Below are positions 33,367 through 42,010 of a stretch of 42,123 bases of DNA, piece after piece. Location: positions 1 to 42,123 of the forward strand of contig SCUU01000114.1 in NCBI GenBank assembly GCA_004297065.1, in the 5' to 3' direction. Each line of letters opens with the position of its first letter. Position 1 is the stretch's first letter. Under the pieces are notes generated by a model that saw nothing but the letters and a program-made list of their open reading frames with translations, searched no databases and had not been told where the DNA came from. A program made the translations under genes and the position numbers. Source of the DNA: Gallionellaceae bacterium (GTDB lineage: Bacteria > Pseudomonadota > Gammaproteobacteria > Burkholderiales > Gallionellaceae).

Positions 33367-33654
33367 TTAAACGGAGGTACGCTGCCTGCCATCCAGACCG
33401 GCCAGCTTGTTTTTCAGTTGCAAATCGCGCCGCAGGGCGGCCAGTTCGCGGCGCTGGCGGAACATATTGCCCAGCATGGCCAATATGCCGATCAACACAC
33501 CGGCAGTAAAAAAACACAACAAAATAACGACCAGTGAAGTTTGCCACTCGTAGCCGAAAAAATACCTCAGCATGACCGGTTGATCATTTTTCACAGCGAA
33601 GCCCAGCAGTAAAATAAACAGCACTGCACGCAACGGCCAGACCAAATAGCGCAT
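33367..33654 (-). CDS. lapA: LapA, small membrane protein (DUF1049)
   Basis: Protein of 95 residues with two transmembrane helices (about 5-22, 40-63) and a charged, coiled C-terminal part (NMFRQRRELAALRRDLQLKN). LapA belongs with LapB in regulation of LPS synthesis. The ATG at 33654 is preferred over the 13-residue longer frame. Context is the usual ihfB-lapA-lapB order. Confidence 0.9.
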   Translation of the reverse strand: MRYLVWPLRAVLFILLLGFAVKNDQPVMLRYFFGYEWQTSLVVILLCFFTAGVLIGILAMLGNMFRQRRELAALRRDLQLKNKLAGLDGRQRTSV

Positions 33655-33700
33655 CTTTACTATACCCGTAACAGATGGATACAACGATACCATGAACCCA

Positions 33701-33738
33701 TAAAAAATTGGCGGCCCATCTCGCGATAAGCCGCCAAT
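33701..33738 (-). terminator. Terminator after ihfB
   Basis: ATTGGCGGC (minus strand) and GCCGCCAAT are complements around a 14-base loop, followed by a T-run TTTTTT. It lies 20 bp after the ihfB stop, so lapA probably has its own promoter or depends on read-through. Confidence 0.85.
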
Positions 33739-33758
33739 CCATTTACCCCTGCATTACA

Positions 33759-34046
33759 TCATGACTGGGGATAATCCACCCGCTCACGCAACTCTTTTCC
33801 CGCCTTGAAATGCGGCACATACTTGGACGGCACTTGAACCTTGTCACCCGACTTGGGGTTGCGCCCGAGACGGGGAGGACGGTAGTTCAAGGCAAAGCTG
33901 CCAAAACCGCGAATCTCGATGCGCCCGCCACGGGACAAGGTGGCGGACATGCTGTCGAGGATCACCTTGACGGCGAGTTCAGCATCCTTGCCCAGCAGTT
34001 GGGTGTAGCGCTCGGCCAGTTTGGCGATGAGATCAGAACGAGTCAT
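33759..34046 (-). CDS. ihfB: Integration host factor subunit beta
   Basis: HU-fold DNA-bending subunit of 95 residues that pairs with IhfA. Typical segments are [20 protein letters not shown] and the flexible arm [20 protein letters not shown], with the intercalating Pro. It follows rpsA by 16 bp, a standard arrangement. RBS ACTATGAC overlaps; AACTATG precedes the ATG. Confidence 0.97.
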   Translation of the reverse strand: MTRSDLIAKLAERYTQLLGKDAELAVKVILDSMSATLSRGGRIEIRGFGSFALNYRPPRLGRNPKSGDKVQVPSKYVPHFKAGKELRERVDYPQS

Positions 34047-34062
34047 AGTTCACAACTCCCGA

Positions 34063-35766
34063 TTATGCATCAGCCTTGCTGGAGTCCATCTTGGCCTTGA
34101 GCAAAGCACCCAGATTGGTCGTACCTGCAGAGCTGGTATTTTCCGCTGCAAATTTCTGCATTGCGGATGCTTCTTCAGCCTTGTTCATCGCCTTGATCGA
34201 CAGGTTGATACCGCGGTTTTTGCGGTCCACATTGATAATCAACGCAGTTACCGTATCGCCTTCTTTCAGGTGGCCGCGAATATCTTCCACGCGGTCGGCA
34301 GAAACTTCAGATGCTTTCAGGTAGGCTTCCACATTGCCTTCCAGCGCGATCACGGCACCCTTGGCGTCCAGCGACTTGACGGTGCCGGTCACCACCGCGC
34401 CCTTGTCGTGCCCGGTTACGTAGCCGCCGAACGGATCACCTTCCAGTTGCTTCACGCCGAGGGAAATACGCTCACGCTCGACGTCGATTGCCAACACAGT
34501 TGCTTCCAGTTCGTCGCCCTTCTTGTAGTTGCGCACGGCTTCTTCGCCGGCAACAGACCAGGACAGATCGGACAAGTGCACCAGACCGTCGATGCCGCCT
34601 TCCAGACCGATAAACACGCCGAAGTCGGTGATGGACTTGATTTGCCCCTTAACTTTGTCGCCCTTCTTGTGGTTCAGCGCGAAGTCGTCCCAAGGATTGG
34701 ACTTGCACTGCTTCATGCCCAGGGAGATACGGCGGCGCGCTTCGTCGATTTCCAGAATCATGACTTCGACTTCATCGCCCAGAGAAACAACTTTGGACGG
34801 ATGTACGTTCTTGTTGGTCCAATCCATTTCGGACACGTGTACCAGACCTTCGATACCTTGCTCGATCTCGACGAACGAACCGTAGTCGGTCAGGTTGGTC
34901 ACCTTACCGAACATGCGTGTACCTTGTGGGTAACGACGTGCCAAACCGTTCCAGGGATCGTCGCCCATTTGCTTGATGCCCAGAGAAACGCGGTTCTTCT
35001 CCTGGTCGAATTTCAGAATCTTGGCTTCAACTTCGTCGCCGACAGTCAGCACTTCGGATGGGTGCTTCACGCGACGCCATGCCAGGTCGGTGATGTGCAA
35101 CAGGCCGTCAATACCGCCCAGATCAACGAACGCGCCGTAGTCGGTGATGTTCTTGACGATACCCTTGACGACTGCGCCTTCTTTCAGATTTTCCAGCATG
35201 GACTCGCGGTCGGCACCCTGGGTCGCTTCCAGCACGGCGCGGCGGGAAACCACCACGTTGTTGCGCTTGCGATCCAGCTTGATAACCTTCAGCTCCATCG
35301 TCTTGTTTTCGTATGGCGTGGTGTCCTTGACAGGACGTGTGTCCACCAGCGAACCGGGCAAGAATGCGCGGATGCCGTTCACCATGGCAGTCAGACCGCC
35401 CTTGACCTTGCCGCTGACGAAGCCTTCAACCACGCGGCCCTCTTCCATCGCCTGCTCCAGGTCGATCCAGGCAGCCAAGCGCTTGGCTTTTTCGCGCGAC
35501 AAGCGCGTTTCGCCGTAGCCGTTTTCCAGCGACTCAATTGCCACGGTGGTGAAATCGCCCGCTTTGACTTCGACGTTGCCCGCCGCGTCTTTGAATTCTT
35601 CAACGGGGATAAAACTTTCGGACTTCAGTCCGGCATTCACTACAACGACGTTTTGTTCGATACGCACAACTTGCGCGGTGATCAATTCGCCTGCGCGCAT
35701 TTCTTTGCGCGTCAAACTCTCTTCAAACAGGGAGGCAAAACTTTCCATTTCGGCAACAGCGGTCAT
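34063..35766 (-). CDS. rpsA: 30S ribosomal protein S1
   Basis: RNA-binding ribosomal protein of 567 residues with six S1 repeats, beginning at about residues 22, 108, 193, 279, 366 and 453. Repeat signatures are [40 protein letters not shown] and [20 protein letters not shown]. It recruits mRNA to the 30S subunit. The ATG at 35766 ([17 protein letters not shown]) is the normal start. The leader lacks a good Shine-Dalgarno site, as is typical of rpsA, which is autoregulated in E. coli. Placed cmk-rpsA-ihfB as usual. Confidence 0.97.
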   Translation of the reverse strand: MTAVAEMESFASLFEESLTRKEMRAGELITAQVVRIEQNVVVVNAGLKSESFIPVEEFKDAAGNVEVKAGDFTTVAIESLENGYGETRLSREKAKRLAAWIDLEQAMEEGRVVEGFVSGKVKGGLTAMVNGIRAFLPGSLVDTRPVKDTTPYENKTMELKVIKLDRKRNNVVVSRRAVLEATQGADRESMLENLKEGAVVKGIVKNITDYGAFVDLGGIDGLLHITDLAWRRVKHPSEVLTVGDEVEAKILKFDQEKNRVSLGIKQMGDDPWNGLARRYPQGTRMFGKVTNLTDYGSFVEIEQGIEGLVHVSEMDWTNKNVHPSKVVSLGDEVEVMILEIDEARRRISLGMKQCKSNPWDDFALNHKKGDKVKGQIKSITDFGVFIGLEGGIDGLVHLSDLSWSVAGEEAVRNYKKGDELEATVLAIDVERERISLGVKQLEGDPFGGYVTGHDKGAVVTGTVKSLDAKGAVIALEGNVEAYLKASEVSADRVEDIRGHLKEGDTVTALIINVDRKNRGINLSIKAMNKAEEASAMQKFAAENTSSAGTTNLGALLKAKMDSSKADA

Positions 35767-35937
35767 TTTCGATTTACTTTCAGGTGTTCCCGTAAACCAC
35801 ACGGGGGTTAGTTAATCATCCTGCATGGCGGAGAGCCATGCGGGGCCTAGCTTAATGGGCTCGGGGCTTACCTGCACTTACAACAAACCCGTCACCATTT
35901 TTCCTTCTCCCCAAGCCCCCTGTCCAACTCTGGTAGA

Positions 35938-35988
35938 ACGACTAGCCATTCGACTAAGCACGATGAAGCCGTGCAAGTCGCTGGTTAT
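35938..35988. repeat. ATAACCAG hairpin repeat (complement), between rpsA and cmk
   Basis: On the minus strand it runs ATAACCAGCGACTTG, apical stem GCACGG-CTTCAT-CGTGC, CTTAGTCGAATGGCTAGTCGT (51 bp). Ends and stem bases agree with 40334-40389 and 40753-40806. It is embedded between CCTTCTCCCC and CCCGCAAGCGGGAGAAAGGG, i.e. inside another palindrome. Confidence 0.8.
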
Positions 35989-36009
35989 CCCCCGCAAGCG
36001 GGAGAAAGG

Positions 36010-36063
36010 GCAAACGAGAAGAGGGGCAAGCAGGCAATCCGCAAAGCGGATGCTCGCAAAAAC
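36010..36063. repeat. 54-bp repeat shared with 22893-22947
   Basis: GCAAACGAGAAGAGGGGCAA and GCAGGCAATCCGCAAAGCGG then ATGCTCGCAAA; the second copy differs in a few bases. It lies just downstream of cmk. Confidence 0.8.
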
Positions 36064-36067
36064 CATT

Positions 36068-36733
36068 TCAACTTACCGCACGGTAGCGATCCAGCACTTC
36101 CTGCACCGCCTGCCCGATGTTCAGAGAGGTCGTATCCAGCAAACTCGCACCTTGCGCCTGTTGCAGAGGAGCCACGCTACGCTGGGCATCCCGCTCGTCG
36201 CGCAGCCGTATATCCTGCAAAAGGGCGGCGATATTAGCACCCATCCCTTTTTCTTTCAACTGCTTATAACGGCGCTCGGCGCGCGCCTCCGCGCTGGCCG
36301 TCAAAAATATCTTCAACACCGCATCGGGAAACACCACCGACGCCATGTCGCGTCCGTCCGCCACCAGCCCCGGCGACTGCCGGAAAGCGCGCTGCCTATC
36401 CAGTAAAGCCGCGCGCACCTTGGGCAAGGCCGCAATTTTCGAGGCCGCCGAACCGGCTTCCTCGGTGCGCAACTCGTCGCCCACTGTCACCCCGTCCAGC
36501 CAGATGTCATCCCCCCCGAAGCGGATGTCCACCTGTTCCGCCAATTCCGCCAACTGCTCTTCCGCTTCCAGCACGATGCCACGCTTTTGCGCAGCCAGCC
36601 CCAACAGGCGATACAGCGCCCCGCTGTCGAGATAGTGCATGCCCAGCGCCGTCGCCACGCGTTGCGCCACCGTGCCCTTGCCGGATGCGGAAGGGCCGTC
36701 GATGGCGATGACGGGAATATTTGAACTAAGCAC
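36068..36733 (-). CDS. cmk: Cytidylate kinase
   Basis: Phosphorylates CMP and dCMP. The 221 residues begin with the P-loop [15 protein letters not shown] and contain [23 protein letters not shown] and [10 protein letters not shown], with the NMP-binding Arg and Asp. GTG at 36733 is preferred because AGGAGG stands seven bases upstream; an ATG at 36772 would add 13 residues that no homologue has. It lies upstream of rpsA as in most betaproteobacteria. A repeat cluster separates it from rpsA. Confidence 0.95.
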   Translation of the reverse strand: MLSSNIPVIAIDGPSASGKGTVAQRVATALGMHYLDSGALYRLLGLAAQKRGIVLEAEEQLAELAEQVDIRFGGDDIWLDGVTVGDELRTEEAGSAASKIAALPKVRAALLDRQRAFRQSPGLVADGRDMASVVFPDAVLKIFLTASAEARAERRYKQLKEKGMGANIAALLQDIRLRDERDAQRSVAPLQQAQGASLLDTTSLNIGQAVQEVLDRYRAVS

Positions 36734-36886
36734 TTGCAACCTCCTGTAAGAAAAACTTTGGCAATCTATCACGACATGTCATAGCCGGACAAAGCCAGCC
36801 GCATACCGCCTTGATTATTTGCCACGCCCACGGCACGATGCGGGCCGTACAGCATTTGTCCATGCGAATTATCGGAAAGATACGAC

Positions 36887-37639
36887 GTGAAACTAATCAA
36901 TGCCATTTTCCCGCTGGCCATTTTTCTCTCGACCAACGCTCTGGCATCCGAGAGCGATACCAATCGTATGCAGGGCGATTTGGGACTCTTCGCCAACGTA
37001 TCCTCAAGCCCCATCAGGGGCGTCTCCAATAGCGCCACGCTTTTACCTTATGCCTATTTCGACTATGGGCGAGTATTTACCCGTATCGACACATTCGGCG
37101 TCAAAACCCTGCCCCTCGGATATGGGCATCTGGAACTGGTTGGCAGAATAAAACTCGACGGTTACCAGGCCACCGACAATACCGGGCTGAAAGGGATAGC
37201 TGACCGCCAAAATCCAGTCCCAGTCGGCATTGGGACTTTCCAGTTGACACCGCTGGGCGGTTTGTTTCTTTACGCCTTATACGATGTAAACCGCTCACGC
37301 GGAAATATCTACGAAGCCGTCTATGCCGCCAAATTCCCTCTGGGAAAAATGGCCGTCTATCCGCAAATCGGTATCGAACACTATTCGGGCGACTACACCC
37401 GCTACTACTACGGCATATCCGCCGCCGAATCCGCCGCAAGCGGCTATGCCGCCTATACCCCCGTGGCGTCCACCAACCCCTCACTGAGAGCCATGCTTGA
37501 AGTTTCGATTAGTGGCGGCTGGTTTGTGAATCTTTACCTGCAACGCAAATGGCTGGGAGCCGCCATCACCGGCAGTCCGCTGGTCACAACACAATTTTCA
37601 GACAATGGCTTTATCTCCATCGCGTACCGTTTTAAATAG
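36887..37639 (+). CDS. MipA/OmpV-family outer membrane protein
   Basis: Outer-membrane beta-barrel protein of 250 residues with a signal peptide (MKLINAIFPLAIFLSTNALA). The body has alternating aromatic beta strands (FDYGRVFTRIDTFGV, LFLYALYDVNRSRGN) and ends with GFISIAYRFK, whose terminal aromatic-x-Arg/Lys-Phe pattern suits barrel assembly, as in MipA/OmpV proteins (scaffold of murein-synthesising enzymes in E. coli). GTG start at 36887 with GGAAAG upstream. It is on the plus strand between aroA and cmk and interrupts a usually continuous minus-strand order. An insertion is likely. Confidence 0.82.
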   Translation: MKLINAIFPLAIFLSTNALASESDTNRMQGDLGLFANVSSSPIRGVSNSATLLPYAYFDYGRVFTRIDTFGVKTLPLGYGHLELVGRIKLDGYQATDNTGLKGIADRQNPVPVGIGTFQLTPLGGLFLYALYDVNRSRGNIYEAVYAAKFPLGKMAVYPQIGIEHYSGDYTRYYYGISAAESAASGYAAYTPVASTNPSLRAMLEVSISGGWFVNLYLQRKWLGAAITGSPLVTTQFSDNGFISIAYRFK

Positions 37640-37668
37640 CGAAAGACTTGCATCTGCCCGCTGCGTTT

Positions 37669-38964
37669 TCAACGGACGGCCACAGAAGACAAGCACTCGA
37701 AATAATCCGGGAACGTTTTTGCCACGCACTTGGGATCGTTGATACGCACACCCGCCCCGCCGAATGCGACCAGCGAGAAACACATCGCCATGCGGTGGTC
37801 ATCGTAGGTATCGATAGCGGCATACTTGATTTCAGCGGGCGGTGTCACGCGAATAAAATCCGCGCCCTCCTCCACCGTCGCGCCCACTTTGCGCAACTCA
37901 ATCGCCATCGCCGCGATGCGGTCGGTTTCCTTCACGCGCCAACTGGCGATATTGCGCAAGGTCGTCGTGCCGTCGGCGAACAGCGCCGCCACCGCCAGCG
38001 TCATCGCCGCATCGGGAATGTGGTTGCAGTCGAGGTCGATGGCTTTCAGTTTGCCGCTGGCTGGTGCGCGCGCCTCGATCCAGTTATCGCCCATCGTGAT
38101 GGTCGCGCCCATTTTTTCCAGCGCTTCGGCAAAACGCACATCGCCCTGCACACTGGTTTTGCCAACCCCCTCGACGCGCACTGGCCCGCCACCGATCGCA
38201 CCCGCAGCCAGAAAATACGAAGCAGATGAGGCATCGCCTTCAACAAATACCTCTTTGGGCGAAACATAGCGGCTCCCTGCCGCAACCGTAAAGCTATTCC
38301 AGCCGTCACGTTGCACGGCGACACCGAAATTCGCCATCATCGCCAGCGTGATCTCGATGTAGGGTTTGGAGATCAACTCGCCTACCACCTCGACCTTCAC
38401 CGTGCGCTCAAGCAACGGCAATGCCATCAAGAGCCCACTCAAAAACTGGCTAGAGACATCGCCGCGAATTTTCACCGTATGCCCGTCAATTTTGGCAGGC
38501 TCGATTTTCAACGGCGGAAAACCCTCGTTGCCCAGATAGCGAATATCCGCACCGAGTTGACGCAGCGCATCCACCAGGTCGCCGATGGGGCGCTCGTGCA
38601 TACGAGGCACACCCGACAATTCATAGTTTCCACCAGACAATGCCAGCGCAGCAGTCAACGGGCGAAATGCAGTCCCCGCATTGCCGAGGAACAGCTTGGC
38701 ATCCTTGTTCGGGAAATCCCCACCACAACCTGTGATGCGATAGGCATTGTCGCCCAGCGACTCCACCTTCACGCCCAGCGTGCGTAACGCATCCAGCATG
38801 CGCTCGGTATCATCGGAGTGCAGCAGATCGCGCACGACCGTCGTGCCTTGCGCCAGCGCCGCCAGCAGCAACACGCGATTGGAGATGCTCTTGGAGCCGG
38901 GCAGACGCACTGTGCCGTGCGCAGACAACAAAGGAGGAAGATCGATAAATTCGTGCTGAGTCAT
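37669..38964 (-). CDS. aroA: 5-enolpyruvylshikimate-3-phosphate synthase
   Basis: Sixth step of the shikimate pathway; 431 residues. Catalytic segments are [50 protein letters not shown]-type [24 protein letters not shown], and [14 protein letters not shown]. It lies 17 bp after tyrA, with which it is probably cotranscribed. Length is normal. Confidence 0.97.
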   Translation of the reverse strand: MTQHEFIDLPPLLSAHGTVRLPGSKSISNRVLLLAALAQGTTVVRDLLHSDDTERMLDALRTLGVKVESLGDNAYRITGCGGDFPNKDAKLFLGNAGTAFRPLTAALALSGGNYELSGVPRMHERPIGDLVDALRQLGADIRYLGNEGFPPLKIEPAKIDGHTVKIRGDVSSQFLSGLLMALPLLERTVKVEVVGELISKPYIEITLAMMANFGVAVQRDGWNSFTVAAGSRYVSPKEVFVEGDASSASYFLAAGAIGGGPVRVEGVGKTSVQGDVRFAEALEKMGATITMGDNWIEARAPASGKLKAIDLDCNHIPDAAMTLAVAALFADGTTTLRNIASWRVKETDRIAAMAIELRKVGATVEEGADFIRVTPPAEIKYAAIDTYDDHRMAMCFSLVAFGGAGVRINDPKCVAKTFPDYFECLSSVAVR

Positions 38965-38981
38965 ACGATGAATAGTTTAGA

Positions 38982-39839
38982 TTATTGCGGAGTCCAGGCG
39001 CTGCGCACTTCGCGCGCCAGACTGAATATCTCTTCCAGTTTGGCGGCGTCGTTGTTTTCCAATGCTTGGTGCAGGACATAAAGTTCGGCGGCATATTGCT
39101 GCAATTCGCGCATCATGGCATCGCGGTTGGCGAGGCAGATGTCGCGCCACATTTCGGGCGAACTGGCGGCGATACGGGTGAAATCGCGGAAACCGCTGGC
39201 AGCGAAGGAAAGCAACTGATCTCGGTTGCCGCGCTGCGCAATGTCATGCACCAAGGCAAACGACAGCAGGTGTGGCAAATGGCTGACTGCGGCAAATACT
39301 TCATCGTGCTGTTGCGGCATCAATTCGGAAACATTGGCACCGCACATCTCCCATGCCTTGCGCACACGCGCCACGGTATCTTTGGAGTTCTCCGGTAGCG
39401 GCGTAAGCACAACTTTCTTGCCTTGATACAGATCGGCCATCGCAGCAGCCGCACCGCTCCTCTCCGCCCCTGCGATAGGATGGGCGGGAACAAATTGCGC
39501 AAGCTTGCCGCCCAGATGCGCGCGCGCCGCAGCCACTACGTCGCCCTTGGTGCTGCCGCCATCGGTGACTAATGTGTGAGTACCGAGATACGGTGCGATG
39601 CGAGCAAACAACTCCGCCATCTGCGCCACGGGCGTGGCGAGCAACACCAGATCGGCATCGCGCACTTCGCGCGCCACATCGCTGCCGATACGGTCGAGAA
39701 TGCCGAGTTGTTTGGCTTGCTCAAGCGTCGATGAACTTCGCCCGAAACCGACCACTTCGATAACGGCTCCGGCTTTACGGAGTGCAAGGGCGAACGACCC
39801 GCCAATCAGTCCGACACCAAAGATGACAATTTTTTTCAA
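38982..39839 (-). CDS. tyrA: Prephenate dehydrogenase
   Basis: NAD-dependent conversion of prephenate to 4-hydroxyphenylpyruvate in tyrosine synthesis. The 285 residues begin with the dinucleotide-binding motif IFGVGLIGGSFALALRKAG; VPAHPIAGAERSG and SHLPHLLSFAL are family signatures, with the catalytic His in HPIAGAE. There is no chorismate mutase or ACT domain. Context is tyrA-aroA as in many betaproteobacteria. Confidence 0.96.
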   Translation of the reverse strand: MKKIVIFGVGLIGGSFALALRKAGAVIEVVGFGRSSSTLEQAKQLGILDRIGSDVAREVRDADLVLLATPVAQMAELFARIAPYLGTHTLVTDGGSTKGDVVAAARAHLGGKLAQFVPAHPIAGAERSGAAAAMADLYQGKKVVLTPLPENSKDTVARVRKAWEMCGANVSELMPQQHDEVFAAVSHLPHLLSFALVHDIAQRGNRDQLLSFAASGFRDFTRIAASSPEMWRDICLANRDAMMRELQQYAAELYVLHQALENNDAAKLEEIFSLAREVRSAWTPQ

Positions 39840-39866
39840 TTAACACATCCTTAAACGATTCTTGCG

Positions 39867-39996
39867 CAGGGTGGGCACGTTTTTGTGCCCACCCTGATGG
39901 TCGCAACGCGTGGGCACAAAAACGTGCCCACCCTGCCGGGTTGCGTCGATTTCGTAGGGTCCGATTGCGCACCATGGTGCATGAAATGCACCCTAC
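39867..39996. repeat. Cluster of GTGGGCAC palindromes
   Basis: CAGGGTGGGCACG-TTTTT-GTGCCCACCCTG (39867-39896), then GCGTGGGCACAAAAACGTGC, CCACCCTG (39908-39935), then CGTAGGGT...GCACCCTACG (39953-39997). Related copies are at 40442-40475 and 40896-40963. It lies between tyrA and the UPF0175 gene and may end tyrA transcription. Confidence 0.85.
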
Positions 39997-40247
39997 GCTC
40001 GCTGACTTTCACGGCGTAAGTCATCTTCCGAATCATCCAGCAACACAACATCGTGGCGCATCGCATCCAGCAAAAAAGCAACGCGGGGAACGCCTAGCCA
40101 GCGAGATACCATCCCGGAGGAAATACGCCCGTCGCGAAACAACCCCAAAGCCGCTTCACGGCGCACCAACTGCGCCATGTCTTCGGCATTGGTGTTCAAG
40201 CCAATCAGCAACTCGGCAGGGCATTCAATTTCGATTACGTTTTGCAT
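39993..40247 (-). CDS. UPF0175-family protein
   Basis: Small protein of 84 residues. The UPF0175 signature is visible: IEIECPAELLIGL, then MAQLVRREAALGLFRDGRIS, SGMVSRWLGVPRVAFLLDAM, a helix-turn-helix-like part. UPF0175 proteins are often found with PIN-domain toxins of the DUF3368 type and are taken as antitoxins. No such partner is present on either side here, so it is an orphan. GGAG lies six bases upstream of the ATG. Confidence 0.8.
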   Translation of the reverse strand: MQNVIEIECPAELLIGLNTNAEDMAQLVRREAALGLFRDGRISSGMVSRWLGVPRVAFLLDAMRHDVVLLDDSEDDLRRESQRA

Positions 40248-40333
40248 AGCGACTCCTTAGCTTTAATGGAGATAACATCTGAATTTAACTTAATCCAAAC
40301 CCGCCCCGTTAATTCAATTTTCGCAGAGTGGGC

Positions 40334-40389
40334 ATAACCAGCGACTTGGCTGTCGTCTTTATGACAGCCTTAGTCGAGTGGCTAGTAGT
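40334..40389. repeat. ATAACCAG hairpin repeat, copy 1
   Basis: ATAACCAGCGACTTGG, apical CTGTCGTC-TTTATGACAG, CCTTAGTCGAGTGG, CTAGTAGT, 56 bp. The apical stem CTGTC/GACAG differs from that of copy 2 (CTGGC/GCCAG) but pairs as well. It is preceded by GAGTGGGC, part of a GTGGGCAC-type palindrome whose other arm GCCCACGC is at 40413-40420. Confidence 0.85.
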
Positions 40390-40441
40390 CACATCAGACA
40401 GTTTCATCGTTAGCCCACGCGGTTGATTCAACATGACGTTA

Positions 40442-40565
40442 CCGCGTGGGCACAGAAGTGTGCCCACCCTACCCGGCTGGGCACTACTAAAAATTCGTCA
40501 TTCCCGCGAAGGCGGGAATCCAGTTTTTGTTTGTTAATGCCGTTCGCCCTGAGCCTGCCGAAGGG
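40442..40565. repeat. Three known-type short repeats in series
   Basis: CCGCGTGGGCACAGAAGTGT, GCCCACCCTACC (40442-40473); CGTCATTCCCGCGAAGGCGG, GAATCCAG (40497-40524); and GTTCGCCCTGAGCCTGCCGA, AGGG (40542-40565). Such short repeats are common in betaproteobacterial genomes. The 40248-40982 gap has no gene. Confidence 0.75.
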
Positions 40566-40623
40566 CATCGCATGTAAATATCAAAACCAAAATCAACATC
40601 GCCGGGGGTAGCCCGGCAGCTAG

Positions 40624-40890
40624 TCACTTTCTTTTGCTTCGCCAAAAAGAAAGTAACCAAAGAAAAGGCGTCCCCGGTTTGCCGCCGCTGCGCGGTGCCC
40701 TGCGTTGCTCGACTGGTCAGGCGGCTGCGGAACTCGCGCTACGCGCTCAAACATAACCAGCGACTTGGCTGGCGTCGTTTGCCAGCTTAGTCGAATGGCT
40801 AGTAGTTTCACCAGTCCTCGCCGACTACCCCTGACCAGCCTGCGCTACTCGGCGGCGCTCAGGGGAGGTAAAGCGAAAACCAAAAACCCT
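40624..40890. repeat. Composite repeat CACTTTCTTTTGCTTCGCC with nested hairpin
   Basis: CACTTTCTTTTGCTTCGCCA starts a long dispersed repeat which continues to AGGGGAGGTAAAGCGAAAAC near 40880, with GACTGGTCAGGCGGCTGC, GCTACGCGCTC, TGACCAGCCTGCGCTACTCG inside. The ATAACCAG hairpin (40753-40806) interrupts it. The repeat is of a type found in many proteobacteria. Confidence 0.7.
40753..40806. repeat. ATAACCAG hairpin repeat, copy 2, nested
   Basis: ATAACCAGCGACTTGG, CTGGC-GTCGTTT-GCCAG, CTTAGTCGAATGG, CTAGTAGT, 54 bp. Its left flank CTCAAACA and right flank TTTCACCAGTCCTCGCCG belong to the interrupted larger repeat. Confidence 0.85.
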
Positions 40891-40895
40891 AAAAC

Positions 40896-40963
40896 GTAGG
40901 GTGGGCACGTTGTGCCCACCATCTGTTCAATTGCCGCGTGGGCACAAAATCGTGCTCACCCTA
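40896..40963. repeat. GTGGGCAC palindromes before the DUF4062 gene
   Basis: GTAGGGTGGGCACGTTGTGC, CCACC and GCGTGGGCACAAAATCGTGC, TCACCCTACTGGG, of the same family as at 39867. They end within 20 bp of the stop of the DUF4062 gene. Confidence 0.75.
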
Positions 40964-40982
40964 CTGGGCTACGCGAGCCAGG

Positions 40983-41975
40983 TCAAAAGGGGATGTCGTC
41001 ATCAATGCTATTGCTTTTGCTCAATTCTCTCCGCTCAATCTTTGCCCATGAATCATTCCAGCTAGCCGGGCTTATTGGTTTAAGTTGCCCGTCAGTGGTA
41101 AATAAATTCTTTTTTATCGACAAAATTTGAATTTCTTTTTTTGTTTTCCCTGAAACATCTCTAACCCATTCCATATATTCATGGTCATCCCATTCGTCAG
41201 CAGGAATTGCTGAATACGCTTTCGCATACTCAAGCCAATCGTTAAGTTCTTTTAGATTCGTAAAATACACTCTGTATTTATTATTTATTAATGTCTTTAT
41301 CGCATCAAATATAGGATGATTGCTAAACAGTATTTCTTCAACCGCTGTATTTCCCTTTGTTTTTTCGTCAGTTAAAAACTTAACAAGTTGATCTACCGTT
41401 TGCAAACTTCTCTGTAATTCTTGAGTTAGCGAGGTTTTAACCTTATTTGAATCTTCAACAAGCAATCTTTGAAAAAGTCCTGCTAACTGCTCTCGCAAAA
41501 TTGTTGTTAAATCTGTTCCGGTTTCAAAAGAAAATATTGGATTGCCCTTAGGCAATGCATAAATTTCCTCTAAAAAAGAATAAACACGCGGATCATTAAC
41601 CGCAGTAAATCTAACACCCTTAACATCTTTGTTCGCTTGATAGTATTTAAATTCAGATAGAACACTTGATTCGACAAAAATGTAGACTTGCTTACCAAGA
41701 TCATAGGCTGTTTTCAATTCACGCTGGCTTATCGAATATTCCGAATCTGTTGCAGCACTGCCAAACTTTCCTCCAATTACTGAAATCAAAATATCGCAAA
41801 AATCTATCTCTCGATATGCATAAACCTCTGGCTTTTCTTCTCTTCCATAGGAAATATGGCCTTGTTCGTGTCGTACAGGCTCGTAACCAAATGAAGTAAT
41901 AAAGCGGTCTAAATCCTCTCGAATAACTTTCAAGTCGAAATAGGTTGAGCTTACGAATATTCTAGGTCTTGCCAT
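40983..41975 (-). CDS. DUF4062-domain protein, AT-rich
   Basis: Protein of 330 residues. The N-terminus has the DUF4062 signature PRIFVSSTYFDLKVIREDL, then YREIDFCDILISVIGGKFGS. The rest is mostly helical with TILREQLAGLFQRLLV and VKTSLTQELQRSLQTVDQLV, and is not recognised. The gene is visibly more AT-rich than all neighbours, stands between an IS30-type transposase end and a repeat island, and was probably acquired. DUF4062 is a fold of unknown activity that in other proteins is joined to NTPase modules; here no NTPase module is seen. The ATG at 41975 is used; an upstream start would reach into the IS end. Confidence 0.82.
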   Translation of the reverse strand: MARPRIFVSSTYFDLKVIREDLDRFITSFGYEPVRHEQGHISYGREEKPEVYAYREIDFCDILISVIGGKFGSAATDSEYSISQRELKTAYDLGKQVYIFVESSVLSEFKYYQANKDVKGVRFTAVNDPRVYSFLEEIYALPKGNPIFSFETGTDLTTILREQLAGLFQRLLVEDSNKVKTSLTQELQRSLQTVDQLVKFLTDEKTKGNTAVEEILFSNHPIFDAIKTLINNKYRVYFTNLKELNDWLEYAKAYSAIPADEWDDHEYMEWVRDVSGKTKKEIQILSIKKNLFTTDGQLKPISPASWNDSWAKIERRELSKSNSIDDDIPF

Positions 41976-42010
41976 TTGAATTCTCTTTGCAATGAAGAGC
42001 CACGGCGGTT

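Noticed and set aside
34021-35811. 596-residue open frame opposite rpsA
   Set aside because: It mirrors the S1 gene on the other strand; the S1 repeats are unmistakable and codon bias explains the open antisense frame.
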